Assembly: GCA_020248905.1 (NCBI GenBank)
Contig: JADCGR010000024.1
Location: forward strand, 1-58,305
Direction of reading: 5' to 3'
DNA length: 58,305 nt
Origin: Curvibacter sp.
GTDB taxonomy: Bacteria; Pseudomonadota; Gammaproteobacteria; Burkholderiales; Burkholderiaceae_C
Shown here: positions 1 to 8,651 of the stretch, piece by piece
How the letters are laid out: each line of letters starts with the position of its first letter
Position numbering within the stretch: position 1 is the stretch's first letter
Translations under genes and position numbers: made by a program
Notes under the pieces: generated by a model
Seen by the model: the letters and a program-made list of their open reading frames with translations, nothing else
Database searches by the model: none
Told to the model about the DNA's origin: nothing

Positions 1-159
1 CAGGCCCATGAAGCTGCCGGCCTTGGCGCGCGTGGCGCAGTACTCGGGCAGGTAGCGCCCGGCCTGGCGCATGAGCCACAGCGGGGTGTAGTCAGTCGCC
101 TGGCGCAGACAGGCGCGCAGGAAGGTGTCGTTTTGCAGGGGAGCGAAGCGGGAAATCAT
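1..159 (-). CDS. hemE: Uroporphyrinogen decarboxylase, N-terminal fragment (cut by window edge)
   Basis: Only the first 53 codons are present; the gene runs off the left edge. The visible residues include the HemE N-terminal signature [13 protein letters not shown] (residues 28-40) followed by a segment ending SFMGL. This Arg/Gly-rich stretch belongs to the substrate-binding region of HemE, which decarboxylates uroporphyrinogen III to coproporphyrinogen III in cytoplasmic haem synthesis. The ATG at 157-159 fits the family start, with [12 protein letters not shown] immediately following. Identification is from the sequence pattern; completeness of the rest cannot be judged. Confidence 0.93.
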   Translation of the reverse strand, partial: MISRFAPLQNDTFLRACLRQATDYTPLWLMRQAGRYLPEYCATRAKAGSFMGL

Positions 160-202
160 GCGTCCGATTGTCGCAGGCCCGCGCCCGGCGCCAGCGCTGC
201 CC

Positions 203-571
203 TCAGCGCGCCACTCGCACTTCGAGAATCTCGAACTCGATGGCTTCGTCGTAAATCTTGGGGTCCTGCGTGGCCATGTGCAGCAGAATCTTGGGCGCCT
301 GATGCGCCACGATGCGATGCGCGACCACGCCAAAGATCACGAGGCCCAGACCCAGCCAGCGGTAGCCCATATAGGCCATGCCGATGCCGGTGCCGACGAT
401 GGGTAGCACCAGCGCCGTGAGCAGCAGGCGGTGCTTGACGTACTTGCGTGCACGCTCGGGATTGACGATGACCCGGAAGCGCCCAGCGGGCAGGCCGGCG
501 CGGAATTCGTGGTGGGGGACGTACAGGCCCTCGATCGCCTCGGGGCTGGCGCTGCTGGGGGTCTCACTCAT
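203..571 (-). CDS. Small conserved membrane protein of unknown function (122 aa)
   Basis: I do not recognise a named family. From the ATG at 571 the product starts [19 protein letters not shown]. It has a hydrophilic, basic N-terminal half, then two closely spaced hydrophobic stretches (about residues 50-85, [20 protein letters not shown] and [12 protein letters not shown]) that look like a membrane hairpin, then a short charged tail ending [11 protein letters not shown]. An in-frame extension to 718 exists, but it would run into the 3' end of the upstream redoxin gene and its composition is poor, so the shorter start is preferred. It lies between hemE and the redoxin gene on the same strand; no functional link is evident. 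Confidence 0.6.
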   Translation of the reverse strand: MSETPSSASPEAIEGLYVPHHEFRAGLPAGRFRVIVNPERARKYVKHRLLLTALVLPIVGTGIGMAYMGYRWLGLGLVIFGVVAHRIVAHQAPKILLHMATQDPKIYDEAIEFEILEVRVAR

Positions 572-653
572 AAGGCGTGCGGGGTCGGTGATCAGGCCGC
601 GATTCTGCACCACCCGCAGGCTCTGGGCGCGGTCATCGCTGGCCGTCGCTGGA

Positions 654-1259
654 TCAGCGGTACTTGATGCTGCAGCCGTAAGCCCTGGTGACCGGCCGAC
701 TGATGGGCCGGCCGGCAAGGGCTTGCGCCAGACCGGCGCGCACGTGGTTGCTGGCGGTCTTGATGTCTTCCTCGCGCGCAGAAGGCACGCTGTCGATACC
801 CCCCGCGTAGATCAGTGTGCCCTGAGGATCAACGATGTACATGTGTGGCGTGACACGTGCCGCATAGGCGAGGCCGACGCGGCCCTCCTCGTCCATCAGG
901 GTGGCGGTCGGGACTGCGCCCTGTTCTTCGGTCCAGCGGCCCAGCCGGGCCGGGCTCATGTAGTCCCGGTGCATGGGCTCGGTGGAGTTGACGGTGAGCC
1001 ACACCACCTTGCGATCCGAAGCCTCCTTTTGCAGAGCCTGCATATTGCCGCTGCGGTAATGCTTGATGACGAAAGGGCAGCCCGGGTTCGTCCACTCAAG
1101 CACGACATGGTGCCCCCGGTAGTCGCCCAGGCGCACGGTCTTGCCGTTCACGTCGCGGAGCTCAAAATCGGGTGCGGGTGCGCCGACAGTGGCGGCCACA
1201 GCCTGGGCCAGGGCGCCTGCGCCGAGGACGAGGGCGGACAGAAAAAGGCGGTAGGTCAT
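654..1259 (-). CDS. Exported redoxin-domain (AhpC/TSA, peroxiredoxin-like) protein
   Basis: This 201-aa thioredoxin-fold protein has an N-terminal signal peptide (about residues 1-23, MTYRLFLSALVLGAGALAQA), then GAPAPDFELRDVNGKTVRL, typical of the AhpC/TSA superfamily. The motif NPGCPF (Cys61) corresponds to the peroxidatic or redox Cys of the PRX-like branch. No paired CxxC is present, so a disulfide-isomerase role is unlikely. It probably acts in the periplasm as a thiol peroxidase or reductase. It follows dsbD on the same strand with a 23-bp gap, so electron supply from DsbD is plausible but inferred. The ATG at 1259 was chosen because it directly precedes the signal sequence. Confidence 0.85.
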   Translation of the reverse strand: MTYRLFLSALVLGAGALAQAVAATVGAPAPDFELRDVNGKTVRLGDYRGHHVVLEWTNPGCPFVIKHYRSGNMQALQKEASDRKVVWLTVNSTEPMHRDYMSPARLGRWTEEQGAVPTATLMDEEGRVGLAYAARVTPHMYIVDPQGTLIYAGGIDSVPSAREEDIKTASNHVRAGLAQALAGRPISRPVTRAYGCSIKYR

Positions 1260-1282
1260 CTTGGTGTCTCCGGTTGCGGCAA

Positions 1283-3445
1283 TTACAGCTTCGCCAGGGC
1301 CTCGCGTATCTCGCTCACGGTCAGCACCTCCGACAGCACCAGGGGCGCGCGCCCCTGGCGATAGAAGGCGTAGACAGGCACCCCGCTGCGGCCCAGCTGG
1401 GCCAGGGCGGCGGTGATGGCCGGGTCGCGCCGGGTCCAGTCCGCGCGCAGCATCACGATGCCGCTTGCATTGAAGGCCGCCAGCACTTCGGCATCGGCCA
1501 GCGTGGTCTGCTTGTTGTACTGGCAGGTGACGCACCAGGCGGCGGTGTAGTCCACAAACACCGTCTGGCCGCCCGCGATCAGCGCCTGCGCCCGCTCGGG
1601 GCTCCAGGCCTGCCAGCGTTCGCCAGGGGCCGCAGCGCTGGCCACAGGCTCGACCTTGAACATCGAGGGGCCTAGCGCCCAGGCCGCCCAGGTGCCTGCG
1701 GCCAGCATGAGCGCGGCCACACCGGTGCGCAGGGAGCCCCGTAGCGTGCTGGCCCAGATCACGCCGCTGAGCAGCACCAGCAGCACGAGCAGGGTGCCGG
1801 CGCCGTTCATCCCGCTCTGATGCCCGAGCACCCACACGAGCCATACCACCGTGAGCAGCATGGGAAAGGCCAGCAGCTTGCGCAGCGCGTCCATCCATGC
1901 GCCGGGCCGCGGCAGCGCGCGGGCGAAGGCCGGCACAAAGCTCGCGACCAGGTAGGGCAGGGCCAGGCCCAGGCCCAGGGCTGCGAAGATCAGCAGGGCC
2001 TGGGCAGCGGGCAGGGTGATGGCCAGGCCCAGCGAAGCGCCCATGAAGGGTGCGGTGCAGGGGGAGGCCACGGCCACGGCCAGCACGCCAGTGAGGAAGG
2101 CGTCGATCACGGGATGGCGCGCCTGGAACGCGGCCATCGACGAAGGTGCGAACTGCCCGAACTCGAACACGCCCGCGAGGTTCAGGGCGATCACGGTGAA
2201 CAGCGCGGCCAGCAGGGCCACCACGAGCGGGTCCTGGAGCTGGAAGCCCCAGCCCAGGCTTGCGCCCGCGCTGCGCAGCGCCAGCAGCAGCAGGCCCAAG
2301 CCCGCAAAGCTCACCAGCACGCCGGCGGTGTAGGCCAGGCCGCTGAGGCGGTGGCCGCGGTGGTCGTCGGCATGGCGCGTGAAGCTCAGCACCTTGATGG
2401 CCAGCACCGGGAAAACGCAGGGCATGAGATTGAGGATGAGGCCGCCCACGAGCGCGCCCAGCAGGGCCGCCCAGAAGCTCAGGGGCGCGGCGCTGCCCGG
2501 CGCGGTACGCGCTGCAGCGGCATTGGCATCGAGTGCTGCCTGCAACGCTGACGAAACGGTGGCCGGCGCCGCAGTGGCCGGCCAGTCGCCGCGCACGGGC
2601 AACTCCACGCGCCAGCCTTGGTCGCCTTGCGCGAGCACCACGGGCAGCACCGCCGGGCTGGCGCTGCGTTGGGCCATGAGCGGCAGCTCGGCCGTCCAGA
2701 CCGCGCCCTGCCAGCGCTGCTGCCAGGGCGCCGAAGGGTTGATCACCTCGGCGGTCTCAGGAAAAGCCTCCAGCGTCTTGCCTTGCAGGCGCGCGGGCAG
2801 GCCGGCAACGCTGAGCTGCAGCGTCTGCCCTTCGATGCGGATGCGGCTGTCGCCCTGCACGGGCAGCGCCGCCGGCTGGGCCTTGAGCGCCCCCTCAAAA
2901 GCGGCGGCGTGCAGGGCCGTGGTGCCCTGCAAGGAAATGCGCAGGGTGTAGTCGCCCTCTTCGGGGATGCATTCGGTCTTGCAGATCAGCCAGCTGGCGC
3001 GCAGCCTGACGGTGAGATGTGGCTCCAGCAGGGGCGGCTTGAAGTCGGGTGTCACGCGCAGCGGCACGACCAGGAGTAGCGTGTCTTCGAAGCCGTAGTT
3101 GACCAGGTTGCCCACAAAGATCTTCGAGGGCAGGGGCCAGGCGATCTCGCCGGCCATCACACCTGTGGGCAACGACCACGCCAGCTGCGTGGGAAGGCCC
3201 GAATCGCCCGCATTCTTCCAGTAGGTGTGCCACTGCGGCTTGTGCTCGATGCGCAGGCCGAGCCAGAGCGGCTTGCCCGGCCCGACGCCCTCGGGCGCAT
3301 GGGCGAGCAACTCGGTGCGGGCCTGTGGGGTGACGACCACGGCGCTGCTGCCATTGCCCTGCGGGATCTGGGCCAGCGCCGGACCGATGGTCATCAGCAG
3401 GGTGGTAAGCAGTCGCGCGGCGCGTTGGAGCAGGAGCAGGGTCAT
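1283..3445 (-). CDS. dsbD: Thiol:disulfide interchange protein of the DsbD/ScsB type
   Basis: This protein (720 aa) moves electrons from cytoplasmic thioredoxin to periplasmic disulfide reductases. Domains run in order: a signal peptide (about 1-26); a periplasmic N-terminal domain with a Cys155/Cys159 pair in LICKTECIPEEG; a multi-span membrane domain (about 325-590) with redox cysteines in LMPCVFPV and SPCTAPFMGAS; and a C-terminal periplasmic thioredoxin domain with active site WCVTC (about 637). All three expected Cys pairs are present, so it looks functional. The N-terminal domain resembles the ScsB-like branch more than E. coli DsbD. The ATG at 3445 directly precedes the signal peptide; an upstream in-frame extension was discarded. 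The redoxin gene downstream is a likely client. Confidence 0.93.
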   Translation of the reverse strand: MTLLLLQRAARLLTTLLMTIGPALAQIPQGNGSSAVVVTPQARTELLAHAPEGVGPGKPLWLGLRIEHKPQWHTYWKNAGDSGLPTQLAWSLPTGVMAGEIAWPLPSKIFVGNLVNYGFEDTLLLVVPLRVTPDFKPPLLEPHLTVRLRASWLICKTECIPEEGDYTLRISLQGTTALHAAAFEGALKAQPAALPVQGDSRIRIEGQTLQLSVAGLPARLQGKTLEAFPETAEVINPSAPWQQRWQGAVWTAELPLMAQRSASPAVLPVVLAQGDQGWRVELPVRGDWPATAAPATVSSALQAALDANAAAARTAPGSAAPLSFWAALLGALVGGLILNLMPCVFPVLAIKVLSFTRHADDHRGHRLSGLAYTAGVLVSFAGLGLLLLALRSAGASLGWGFQLQDPLVVALLAALFTVIALNLAGVFEFGQFAPSSMAAFQARHPVIDAFLTGVLAVAVASPCTAPFMGASLGLAITLPAAQALLIFAALGLGLALPYLVASFVPAFARALPRPGAWMDALRKLLAFPMLLTVVWLVWVLGHQSGMNGAGTLLVLLVLLSGVIWASTLRGSLRTGVAALMLAAGTWAAWALGPSMFKVEPVASAAAPGERWQAWSPERAQALIAGGQTVFVDYTAAWCVTCQYNKQTTLADAEVLAAFNASGIVMLRADWTRRDPAITAALAQLGRSGVPVYAFYRQGRAPLVLSEVLTVSEIREALAKL

Positions 3446-3600
3446 GCGGGGGTCCGGAACGGAAGCCTCGGGGAAAGGCAAGGAAGATAGCGTTGGGACT
3501 GGCGACGGGGCGCACAAGTTCCATCCGGGCGCCAATATAAGACAAGGCTGAAAGCTCTGGCAGGGTATTCCCGAAGCAGTCTAAGCCCTAAGATAGCGTG

Positions 3601-4419
3601 ATGATTTTTTCCAGCCGCTACTGGGCCGATCTGCGCAGCCCGGACTTTGATCGCCTCGACACCGCGCGTGTCATCGCGGTGTTGCCCGTGGCGGCGACCG
3701 AGCAGCATGGCCCGCACCTGCCGCTGAGCGTGGATGCCGATCTGGCCGATGGCGTGGTCGCCGCAGCCCTGCCGCACATCGCTGCCGATCTGCCCGTGCT
3801 GTTTCTGCCCACCCAGGCCGTGGGCCTGAGCCCAGAACACCAGGCCTACCCGGGCACGCTGACGCTGTCCTCGCACACCGTCATCCAGCTGTGGACCGAG
3901 ATTGGCGAGTCGGTGGCGCGTGCGGGCGTCAAGAAGCTGGTGCTGCTTAACGCCCACGGTGGCCAGGTCGGGGTGATGGACATCGTGGCGCGCGACCTGC
4001 GCGCGCGGCTGGGCATGCTGGCCTACAGCGTGAACTGGTTCAACCTGCCGCTGGGCGCAGAGGTGGAGGGCCAGTTCAGCGCGCACGAGCATCGCTACGG
4101 CATCCACGCGGGTCAGATCGAGACGGCCATGATGCTCGCGCTCAAGCCCGGGCGGGTCGAGATGGCGCGTGCGCAGAACTTCACCTCCGCCTCCGAGGAG
4201 CGCGCGGCGGGGTTTCCCATTCTGGGTAATGGCCGCAGCGCCAAGCTGGGCTGGCAGATGCAGGACTACAACCCGGCCGGGGCCGTGGGCAACGCCGCAG
4301 CGGCGACCGCCGTACAGGGCCGTGCCGTGCTCGATGCAGCCGGCCGCGCCCTGGCCGCGCTGCTAGCCGAAATCGACCAATTGCCGCCCCAAACCCTGGC
4401 GGCGGGTCCGCTGGCATGA
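3601..4419 (+). CDS. Creatininase-family metal-dependent amidohydrolase
   Basis: This 272-aa protein has the creatininase-fold metal-site motifs: VAATEQHGPHLPLSVDAD near the N-terminus, LNAHGGQVG in the middle, and HAGQIETAMML further on. Families with this fold hydrolyse cyclic amides (creatininase, formamide hydrolases of riboflavin/F420 synthesis) or act in peptide-cofactor maturation (MftE); the substrate here cannot be assigned. An in-frame GTG lies one codon upstream (3598); the ATG is used. The stop overlaps the next start by 4 bp (ATGA), so translation is probably coupled to the GGDEF-EAL gene, an unexpected pairing. Confidence 0.83.
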   Translation: MIFSSRYWADLRSPDFDRLDTARVIAVLPVAATEQHGPHLPLSVDADLADGVVAAALPHIAADLPVLFLPTQAVGLSPEHQAYPGTLTLSSHTVIQLWTEIGESVARAGVKKLVLLNAHGGQVGVMDIVARDLRARLGMLAYSVNWFNLPLGAEVEGQFSAHEHRYGIHAGQIETAMMLALKPGRVEMARAQNFTSASEERAAGFPILGNGRSAKLGWQMQDYNPAGAVGNAAAATAVQGRAVLDAAGRALAALLAEIDQLPPQTLAAGPLA

Positions 4420-7010
4420 GCGCGAACCCGGCGTCCGTTTCTGAGCCCGACGACGGCGCCGAGGCGCGGCGCCTGCAGACGCTTTACAGCCACGCGGTGC
4501 TGGACACGGCGCCCGAGCCGGTCTTCGACGAGATCACGCAGCTGGCCTCGCTTTGGTTGGACATGCCGATTGCCCTCTTGAGCCTGGTCGACGCGAACCG
4601 CCAGTGGTTCAAGTCGCGCGTCGGTGTCGAGGTCAACGAGATGCCGCGCGAGGTATCTTTCTGCAGTGTGGCCATCGAGCGCCCGCAGGAGCTGCTGTTG
4701 GTGCCGGATGCGACGCAGGACCCGCGCTTTCGCGACAACGCCCTGGTCACGGGTGAGCCCGGCATCCGGTTCTACGCTGGCGCGCCCTTGCTTATGCCGG
4801 ACGGCCAGACCCTGGGCGCGTTGTGTGTGATCGACCGCCGGCCGCGCGAATTCGGCCCGCGCGAACGCGAAACCCTGAGCCTGTTGGCGCGCCAGGTCGT
4901 CACGCGGCTGGAGCTGCGGCGCGAGCGCGCGGCCCTGCAGCAGGCCATCAACCGCTACCAGACGCTGTTCGACAACGCGCTCGACGGCGTGCTGCTGACC
5001 CGGCCAGGCGGTGAGGTGTTGTCGGCCAATGCAGCCGCCTGCGCCATGATGGGCCTGAGCCCGGACCAGGTACGCGAGCTCGGACGCGAGCAGGTGCTGG
5101 ACATGGACGACCCGCGCCTTGGCCCCCTGCTGGAGATCCGCCAGCGCCAGGGGCGCGTGCGGGGCGAGGTGCGCATGCGGCGCGGCGATGGCAGCGTCTT
5201 TGAGGCCGAACTCACGTCCACGATAGACCGCGATGTCGATGGTGAGCTGATGGTCAGCATCGTTTTTCGCGACATCTCCAACCGCATCGCGTGGCAGCAT
5301 CAGCTACAGGAGCAGAGCGACCTGCTGCGCAACCTGGCCGAGAATGTGCCCGGCGTGATATACCAGTTCCGGCTCTACCCCGACGGCCGTTCCTGCTTCC
5401 CCTTTGCGAGCCAGGGCATGTGGGCCTGCTACGAGGTGACGCCCGAGCAAGTGCGCCAGGATGCGAGCCTGGTCTTCACGCGGCTGCATCCCGACGACCT
5501 TCAGCATGTGGCTGACTCCATACAGACCTCGGCGCAGACCCTGCAGCCCTGGCACTGCGAATACCGCGTGCTGCTGCCCCAGCAGGGCGAGCGCTGGCGG
5601 CGGGGCGACGCTCAGCCCAAGCGGCTGCCCGATGGCAGCACCCTCTGGCACGGCTTCATCTCGGATGTCACCGAGCGCAAGGAGGCCGAGGCGCATACAT
5701 TCCAGCTCGCTTATTACGATCCGCTGACCAGCCTGCCCAACCGCGCCCTGCTGCAGGACCGAGTGGCGCAGGCGCTGGCGTTGGCCCGACGCAGCCGGCA
5801 GTATGGCGCGATCATGTTCATCGATCTCGATAACTTCAAGCAGATCAATGATGCGCGCGGTCATGCGGTGGGCGATCTGCTGCTGACCGGTGTGGCACAG
5901 CGCCTGCAGATGATGCTGCGGGCCGAAGACACGGTAGCGCGCCTGGGGGGCGACGAGTTCGTGCTCTTGGTCAACGAGCTGGGCGCCGACGTGGACGCGG
6001 GTGCGCGTGCGGCGCTGGCCGTGGCCGAGAAGGTGCGCGCCGCTCTTGACGAGCCCCATCAGCTAGACGACTTCCGCTACACGAGCACGGGCAGCATCGG
6101 CATCAGCCTCTTCCCCAAGGCCGGCCAGAACATCGGCGACCTGATGCGCGAGGCCGACACCGCCATGTACCGCGCCAAGGCGGCCGGGCGCAACCGCATC
6201 GCCTTCTTCGAGCACACCATGCAGCAGGAGGTGGAAGACCGGCTGGCGCTGGAGCATGAGCTGAAGGAGGCCCTGACGGGCACGCAGCTTTGCCTGCATG
6301 TGCAGTCGCAGGTGGATCCCACAGGGCGGGTCGTGGCCGGCGAGGCCTTGCTGCGCTGGCAGCATCCCGTGCGCGGGCTGCTTGCGCCCATGCGCTTCAT
6401 CCCGGTGGCCGAGGAGACGGGACTGATCCAGCCCGTGGGCGACTGGGTGATCGCCGAGGCCTGCCGCACCCTGGCGCGCATGCGCGAGCGGGGACTGAGG
6501 CAGTCGCTCTCGGTCAATGTGAGCCCGCGCCAGTTCCGCAGCGAGGACTTCGTGCCGCGCGTGCAGGCCATCCTGCAGGAGAGCGGCGCGCCTGCGCAGC
6601 AACTGGTGTTCGAGGTCACCGAGGGCCTCTTTATCCAGGAATGGGAGCATGTCCTGCAGCGCATCGCCGAGCTGGTCATGCTGGGTATCCGCTTTTCCAT
6701 CGACGACTTCGGGACGGGTTATTCCAGCCTCAAGTATCTGCAGCGGCTGCCGCTGGTCGAGATCAAGATCGACCGCAGCTTCGTGCAGGACACGCCGCAT
6801 GACGCCAGCGACACCGGCATCGTGCGCTCCATTCTTTCGATGGCCCATCACCTGGGGCTGGAGGTGGTGGCCGAGGGAGTGGAGAACCAGGCCCAGGCGG
6901 ATTTCCTGCTCCAGCAGCAATGCGACCGGCTGCAGGGCTACCTCTACGGCCAGCCCCAGCCCATCGAGGAGTGGCTCGCCTCGTTGCAGGCGGGTCGCAG
7001 CCCGGTTTGA
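4416..7010 (+). CDS. GAF-PAS-PAS-GGDEF-EAL cyclic-di-GMP enzyme
   Basis: This 864-aa cytoplasmic signalling protein has no membrane segment. An N-terminal GAF domain (about 20-160) is followed by two PAS/PAC modules (about 175-290 and 295-425), a GGDEF domain and an EAL domain. The GGDEF active site is intact (residues 511-515). An RxxD inhibitory site (RAED) sits five residues upstream, as in feedback-inhibited diguanylate cyclases. The EAL domain begins with GEALLRW (EAL 643-645) and keeps NVSPRQF, EVTEG, IDDFGTGYSSLKYL, IKIDRSF and AEGVE, so phosphodiesterase residues look complete. It may therefore make and degrade c-di-GMP; net activity cannot be read from sequence. PilZ receptor genes follow directly, suggesting a local circuit. 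Confidence 0.95.
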   Translation: MSANPASVSEPDDGAEARRLQTLYSHAVLDTAPEPVFDEITQLASLWLDMPIALLSLVDANRQWFKSRVGVEVNEMPREVSFCSVAIERPQELLLVPDATQDPRFRDNALVTGEPGIRFYAGAPLLMPDGQTLGALCVIDRRPREFGPRERETLSLLARQVVTRLELRRERAALQQAINRYQTLFDNALDGVLLTRPGGEVLSANAAACAMMGLSPDQVRELGREQVLDMDDPRLGPLLEIRQRQGRVRGEVRMRRGDGSVFEAELTSTIDRDVDGELMVSIVFRDISNRIAWQHQLQEQSDLLRNLAENVPGVIYQFRLYPDGRSCFPFASQGMWACYEVTPEQVRQDASLVFTRLHPDDLQHVADSIQTSAQTLQPWHCEYRVLLPQQGERWRRGDAQPKRLPDGSTLWHGFISDVTERKEAEAHTFQLAYYDPLTSLPNRALLQDRVAQALALARRSRQYGAIMFIDLDNFKQINDARGHAVGDLLLTGVAQRLQMMLRAEDTVARLGGDEFVLLVNELGADVDAGARAALAVAEKVRAALDEPHQLDDFRYTSTGSIGISLFPKAGQNIGDLMREADTAMYRAKAAGRNRIAFFEHTMQQEVEDRLALEHELKEALTGTQLCLHVQSQVDPTGRVVAGEALLRWQHPVRGLLAPMRFIPVAEETGLIQPVGDWVIAEACRTLARMRERGLRQSLSVNVSPRQFRSEDFVPRVQAILQESGAPAQQLVFEVTEGLFIQEWEHVLQRIAELVMLGIRFSIDDFGTGYSSLKYLQRLPLVEIKIDRSFVQDTPHDASDTGIVRSILSMAHHLGLEVVAEGVENQAQADFLLQQQCDRLQGYLYGQPQPIEEWLASLQAGRSPV

Positions 7011-7067
7011 CACGGTCTGCGGGCCTGCGGATACTTGCTCACAGCGCCGTCGCGCCGGGAGTCCATC

Positions 7068-7448
7068 GTGAACGTCTCCAACGATCGCCGCCAGTTCCTG
7101 CGCTCTGTCTTCCACGCGCCCGTGCGCCTGCGTCATGGTGAGACCGTGGTGCCGGCCTTGCTGCACGATATATCTCTCAAGGGTGCCTTGATCGAAGTGC
7201 CGGCCAACTGGGAGGGGCGCCTCGGCGAGTCCTGCCACCTTAGCCTCGAACTCTCCGCGCAAGCCACCATCAAGATGGACGCCACCGTGAGTCATATCCG
7301 GGGACAGCATATCGGCCTGCACTGCCAGCGCATGGATCTGGACAGCGTGACGCACCTGCGCCAGCTGGTGGAGCACAACGCTGACAACCCGGCCCTGCTG
7401 GAGCGTGACCTCGCCACGCTGGTGACGCAGGGAAGTGCGACCCCATGA
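7068..7448 (+). CDS. PilZ-domain c-di-GMP-binding protein (copy 1)
   Basis: This 126-aa single-domain PilZ protein carries both ligand motifs: RRQFLR (RxxxR, residues 8-12) and DISLKG ((D/N)xSxxG, 34-39). The GTG at 7068 is chosen because GGGAG lies a few bases upstream (7058-7062); the next in-frame alternative, TTG at 7035, has no such site. It lies 57 bp after the GGDEF-EAL gene and overlaps the next gene by 4 bp. A paralogue at 8652-9092 shares the stretch DLDSVTHLRQL and much of the C-terminal tail, so the pair arose by duplication. It is likely a c-di-GMP effector; its partner is unknown. Confidence 0.9.
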   Translation: MNVSNDRRQFLRSVFHAPVRLRHGETVVPALLHDISLKGALIEVPANWEGRLGESCHLSLELSAQATIKMDATVSHIRGQHIGLHCQRMDLDSVTHLRQLVEHNADNPALLERDLATLVTQGSATP

Positions 7449-8092
7449 GCCGCTCCGTGCGGCGGCGCACGCTTCTTGCGGGGGCCGCCCTTGGCTGGGC
7501 GGCGCTTGCTTCAGGGCGCGAACCGGGCCGCGAACCGGGCCTTGAACCGGGTCGTGAAGCAGCCCAGCACAGCGCAGGCCATGCCTTCGGGCCTGTGCCG
7601 CGTGACGGCCAGCATGTCTTGATGATGCGCCACGCCGACGCGCCCGGTGTTGGGGACCCGCCTGGTTTTCGGCTCGGCGATTGCAGCACCCAGCGCAACC
7701 TTGGTGCAGCCGGCCGCGAGCAGGCCCGCGCTGTGGGGCGCTGGCTGCGTGCGCACGGCCTGATGCAGGCCCGGGTCTGGGCCAGCCCCTGGTGCCGCTG
7801 CATGGAAACCGCGCAACTGCTCGGCTACGGCGCGGTGCAGACGGATGACAGCCTCGCGTCTTTCTTCGGCGAGTCGCAGCAGGCGGCTGCCCGCACCGTT
7901 GCGCTGCAGGGCCTCATCGCACGTCTGCTGGTCCAGCCCGGCGCGCCCCTGCCCCTGCTCGTGACGCACCAGGTCAACCTGAGCGCTTATGCAGGCGGCT
8001 TTGCTGCGAGCGCCGAGCTGCTGCTGGTGCGCGTGGACAGCGCGGGCCGGCCCCTGAATGTGCAGCGGCATGCACCGCCGCCAACCTCCTGA
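7445..8092 (+). CDS. Tat-exported histidine-phosphatase-superfamily protein
   Basis: This 215-aa protein starts with a twin-arginine-like signal (SVRRRTLLAGAALGWAAL), so it is probably exported. A short low-complexity linker made of repeated G/REPG units (about residues 24-37) follows. The catalytic core then shows MMRHADAPG (Arg62-His63), SPWCRCMETAQLL and LLVTHQ (His175), matching the two-histidine phosphoglycerate-mutase-like fold. The substrate is unknown. It is translationally coupled to the upstream PilZ gene (ATGA overlap), which suggests the two are made together. The DNA encoding the linker is a near-perfect short tandem repeat. Confidence 0.8.
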   Translation: MSRSVRRRTLLAGAALGWAALASGREPGREPGLEPGREAAQHSAGHAFGPVPRDGQHVLMMRHADAPGVGDPPGFRLGDCSTQRNLGAAGREQARAVGRWLRAHGLMQARVWASPWCRCMETAQLLGYGAVQTDDSLASFFGESQQAAARTVALQGLIARLLVQPGAPLPLLVTHQVNLSAYAGGFAASAELLLVRVDSAGRPLNVQRHAPPPTS

Positions 8093-8107
8093 CGGGGAAA
8101 ATCGATC

Positions 8108-8326
8108 TCAGTAGTGCGGCGGCAGGTCGTCGCGAAGGCTGCGCAGCACCGGCGTCGTGCCTTCGGGCAGTTGCTCGCGCAGGCCGGTGACCTCGCGCAG
8201 CAGGCGGTCGATCTGCTGTTGCTGGCGATAGATCGTGGTGTTGAGCTGCTCCAGCAGCTCCTCCGCGTAGCTGGCCTTGATCTCCAGTTCGGTCAGGCGC
8301 GCATCGGTGGTATTCGCGGTGTGCAT
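8108..8326 (-). CDS. slyX: SlyX family protein
   Basis: This small 72-aa protein has a heptad-rich N-terminal two thirds (RLTELEIKASYAEELLEQLN, then QQQQIDRLLREV) and ends in a conserved LPPHY-type C-terminus, which together identify SlyX. The function of SlyX is poorly defined; it is a short coiled-coil protein, often near slyD in enterobacteria. The ATG at 8326 is preferred over in-frame upstream starts (to 8416) because SlyX proteins begin just before the coiled coil. It lies convergent to the phosphatase gene, with a gap of only 15 bp. Confidence 0.85.
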   Translation of the reverse strand: MHTANTTDARLTELEIKASYAEELLEQLNTTIYRQQQQIDRLLREVTGLREQLPEGTTPVLRSLRDDLPPHY

Positions 8327-8651
8327 CGGTATCGGGCCTCGCAGGGCGCTGGAAGCATTGGCGCGCGCGCAGCCGTGCTGAAAGATTGAGGGAAAGACTC
8401 CTTCATAGGTCATCAAAGCGCGTCGTGCAAGCCCCTAAATTTCGAGTGTTGCGCTCGAAAGACGCCCAACTTCAAGTGATTTCTCAAGTGTCGACCCTAA
8501 GCGACTGGAGCGCGCACGTGTGAACGCCGGTGATCTTTTTTTCTGAAGTTTCACTCGCGCGATCTGCCATTTTGAGGCGTGCCGCCCGGACAATTCACGC
8601 AGCAAAGCGACAGCGTGACAAGCTCAGTACTACAGCGAAGGGTGACAAAGC
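8327..8651. other. Non-coding stretch between slyX and the second pilZ gene
   Basis: About 325 bases with no convincing gene. It holds a perfect 7-bp inverted repeat, TTTCGAG/CTCGAAA with a 7-base spacer (8440-8460). Just downstream (8471-8491) the heptamer TCAAGTG occurs twice, 13 bp apart. The divergent slyX and pilZ promoters should lie here; no clear -35/-10 pair or sigma-28/sigma-54 element could be assigned by eye. Confidence 0.5.
8440..8460. repeat. Inverted repeat in the slyX-pilZ intergenic region
   Basis: Arms TTTCGAG and CTCGAAA are perfect complements separated by TGTTGCG. There is no T-tract on either side, so this is more likely an operator or small hairpin than a terminator. 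No regulator is identified. Confidence 0.4.

Noticed and set aside
4266-7376. Long minus-strand open frames opposite the GGDEF-EAL gene
   Set aside because: Antisense shadows of a well-supported gene; no recognisable motifs or start signals.
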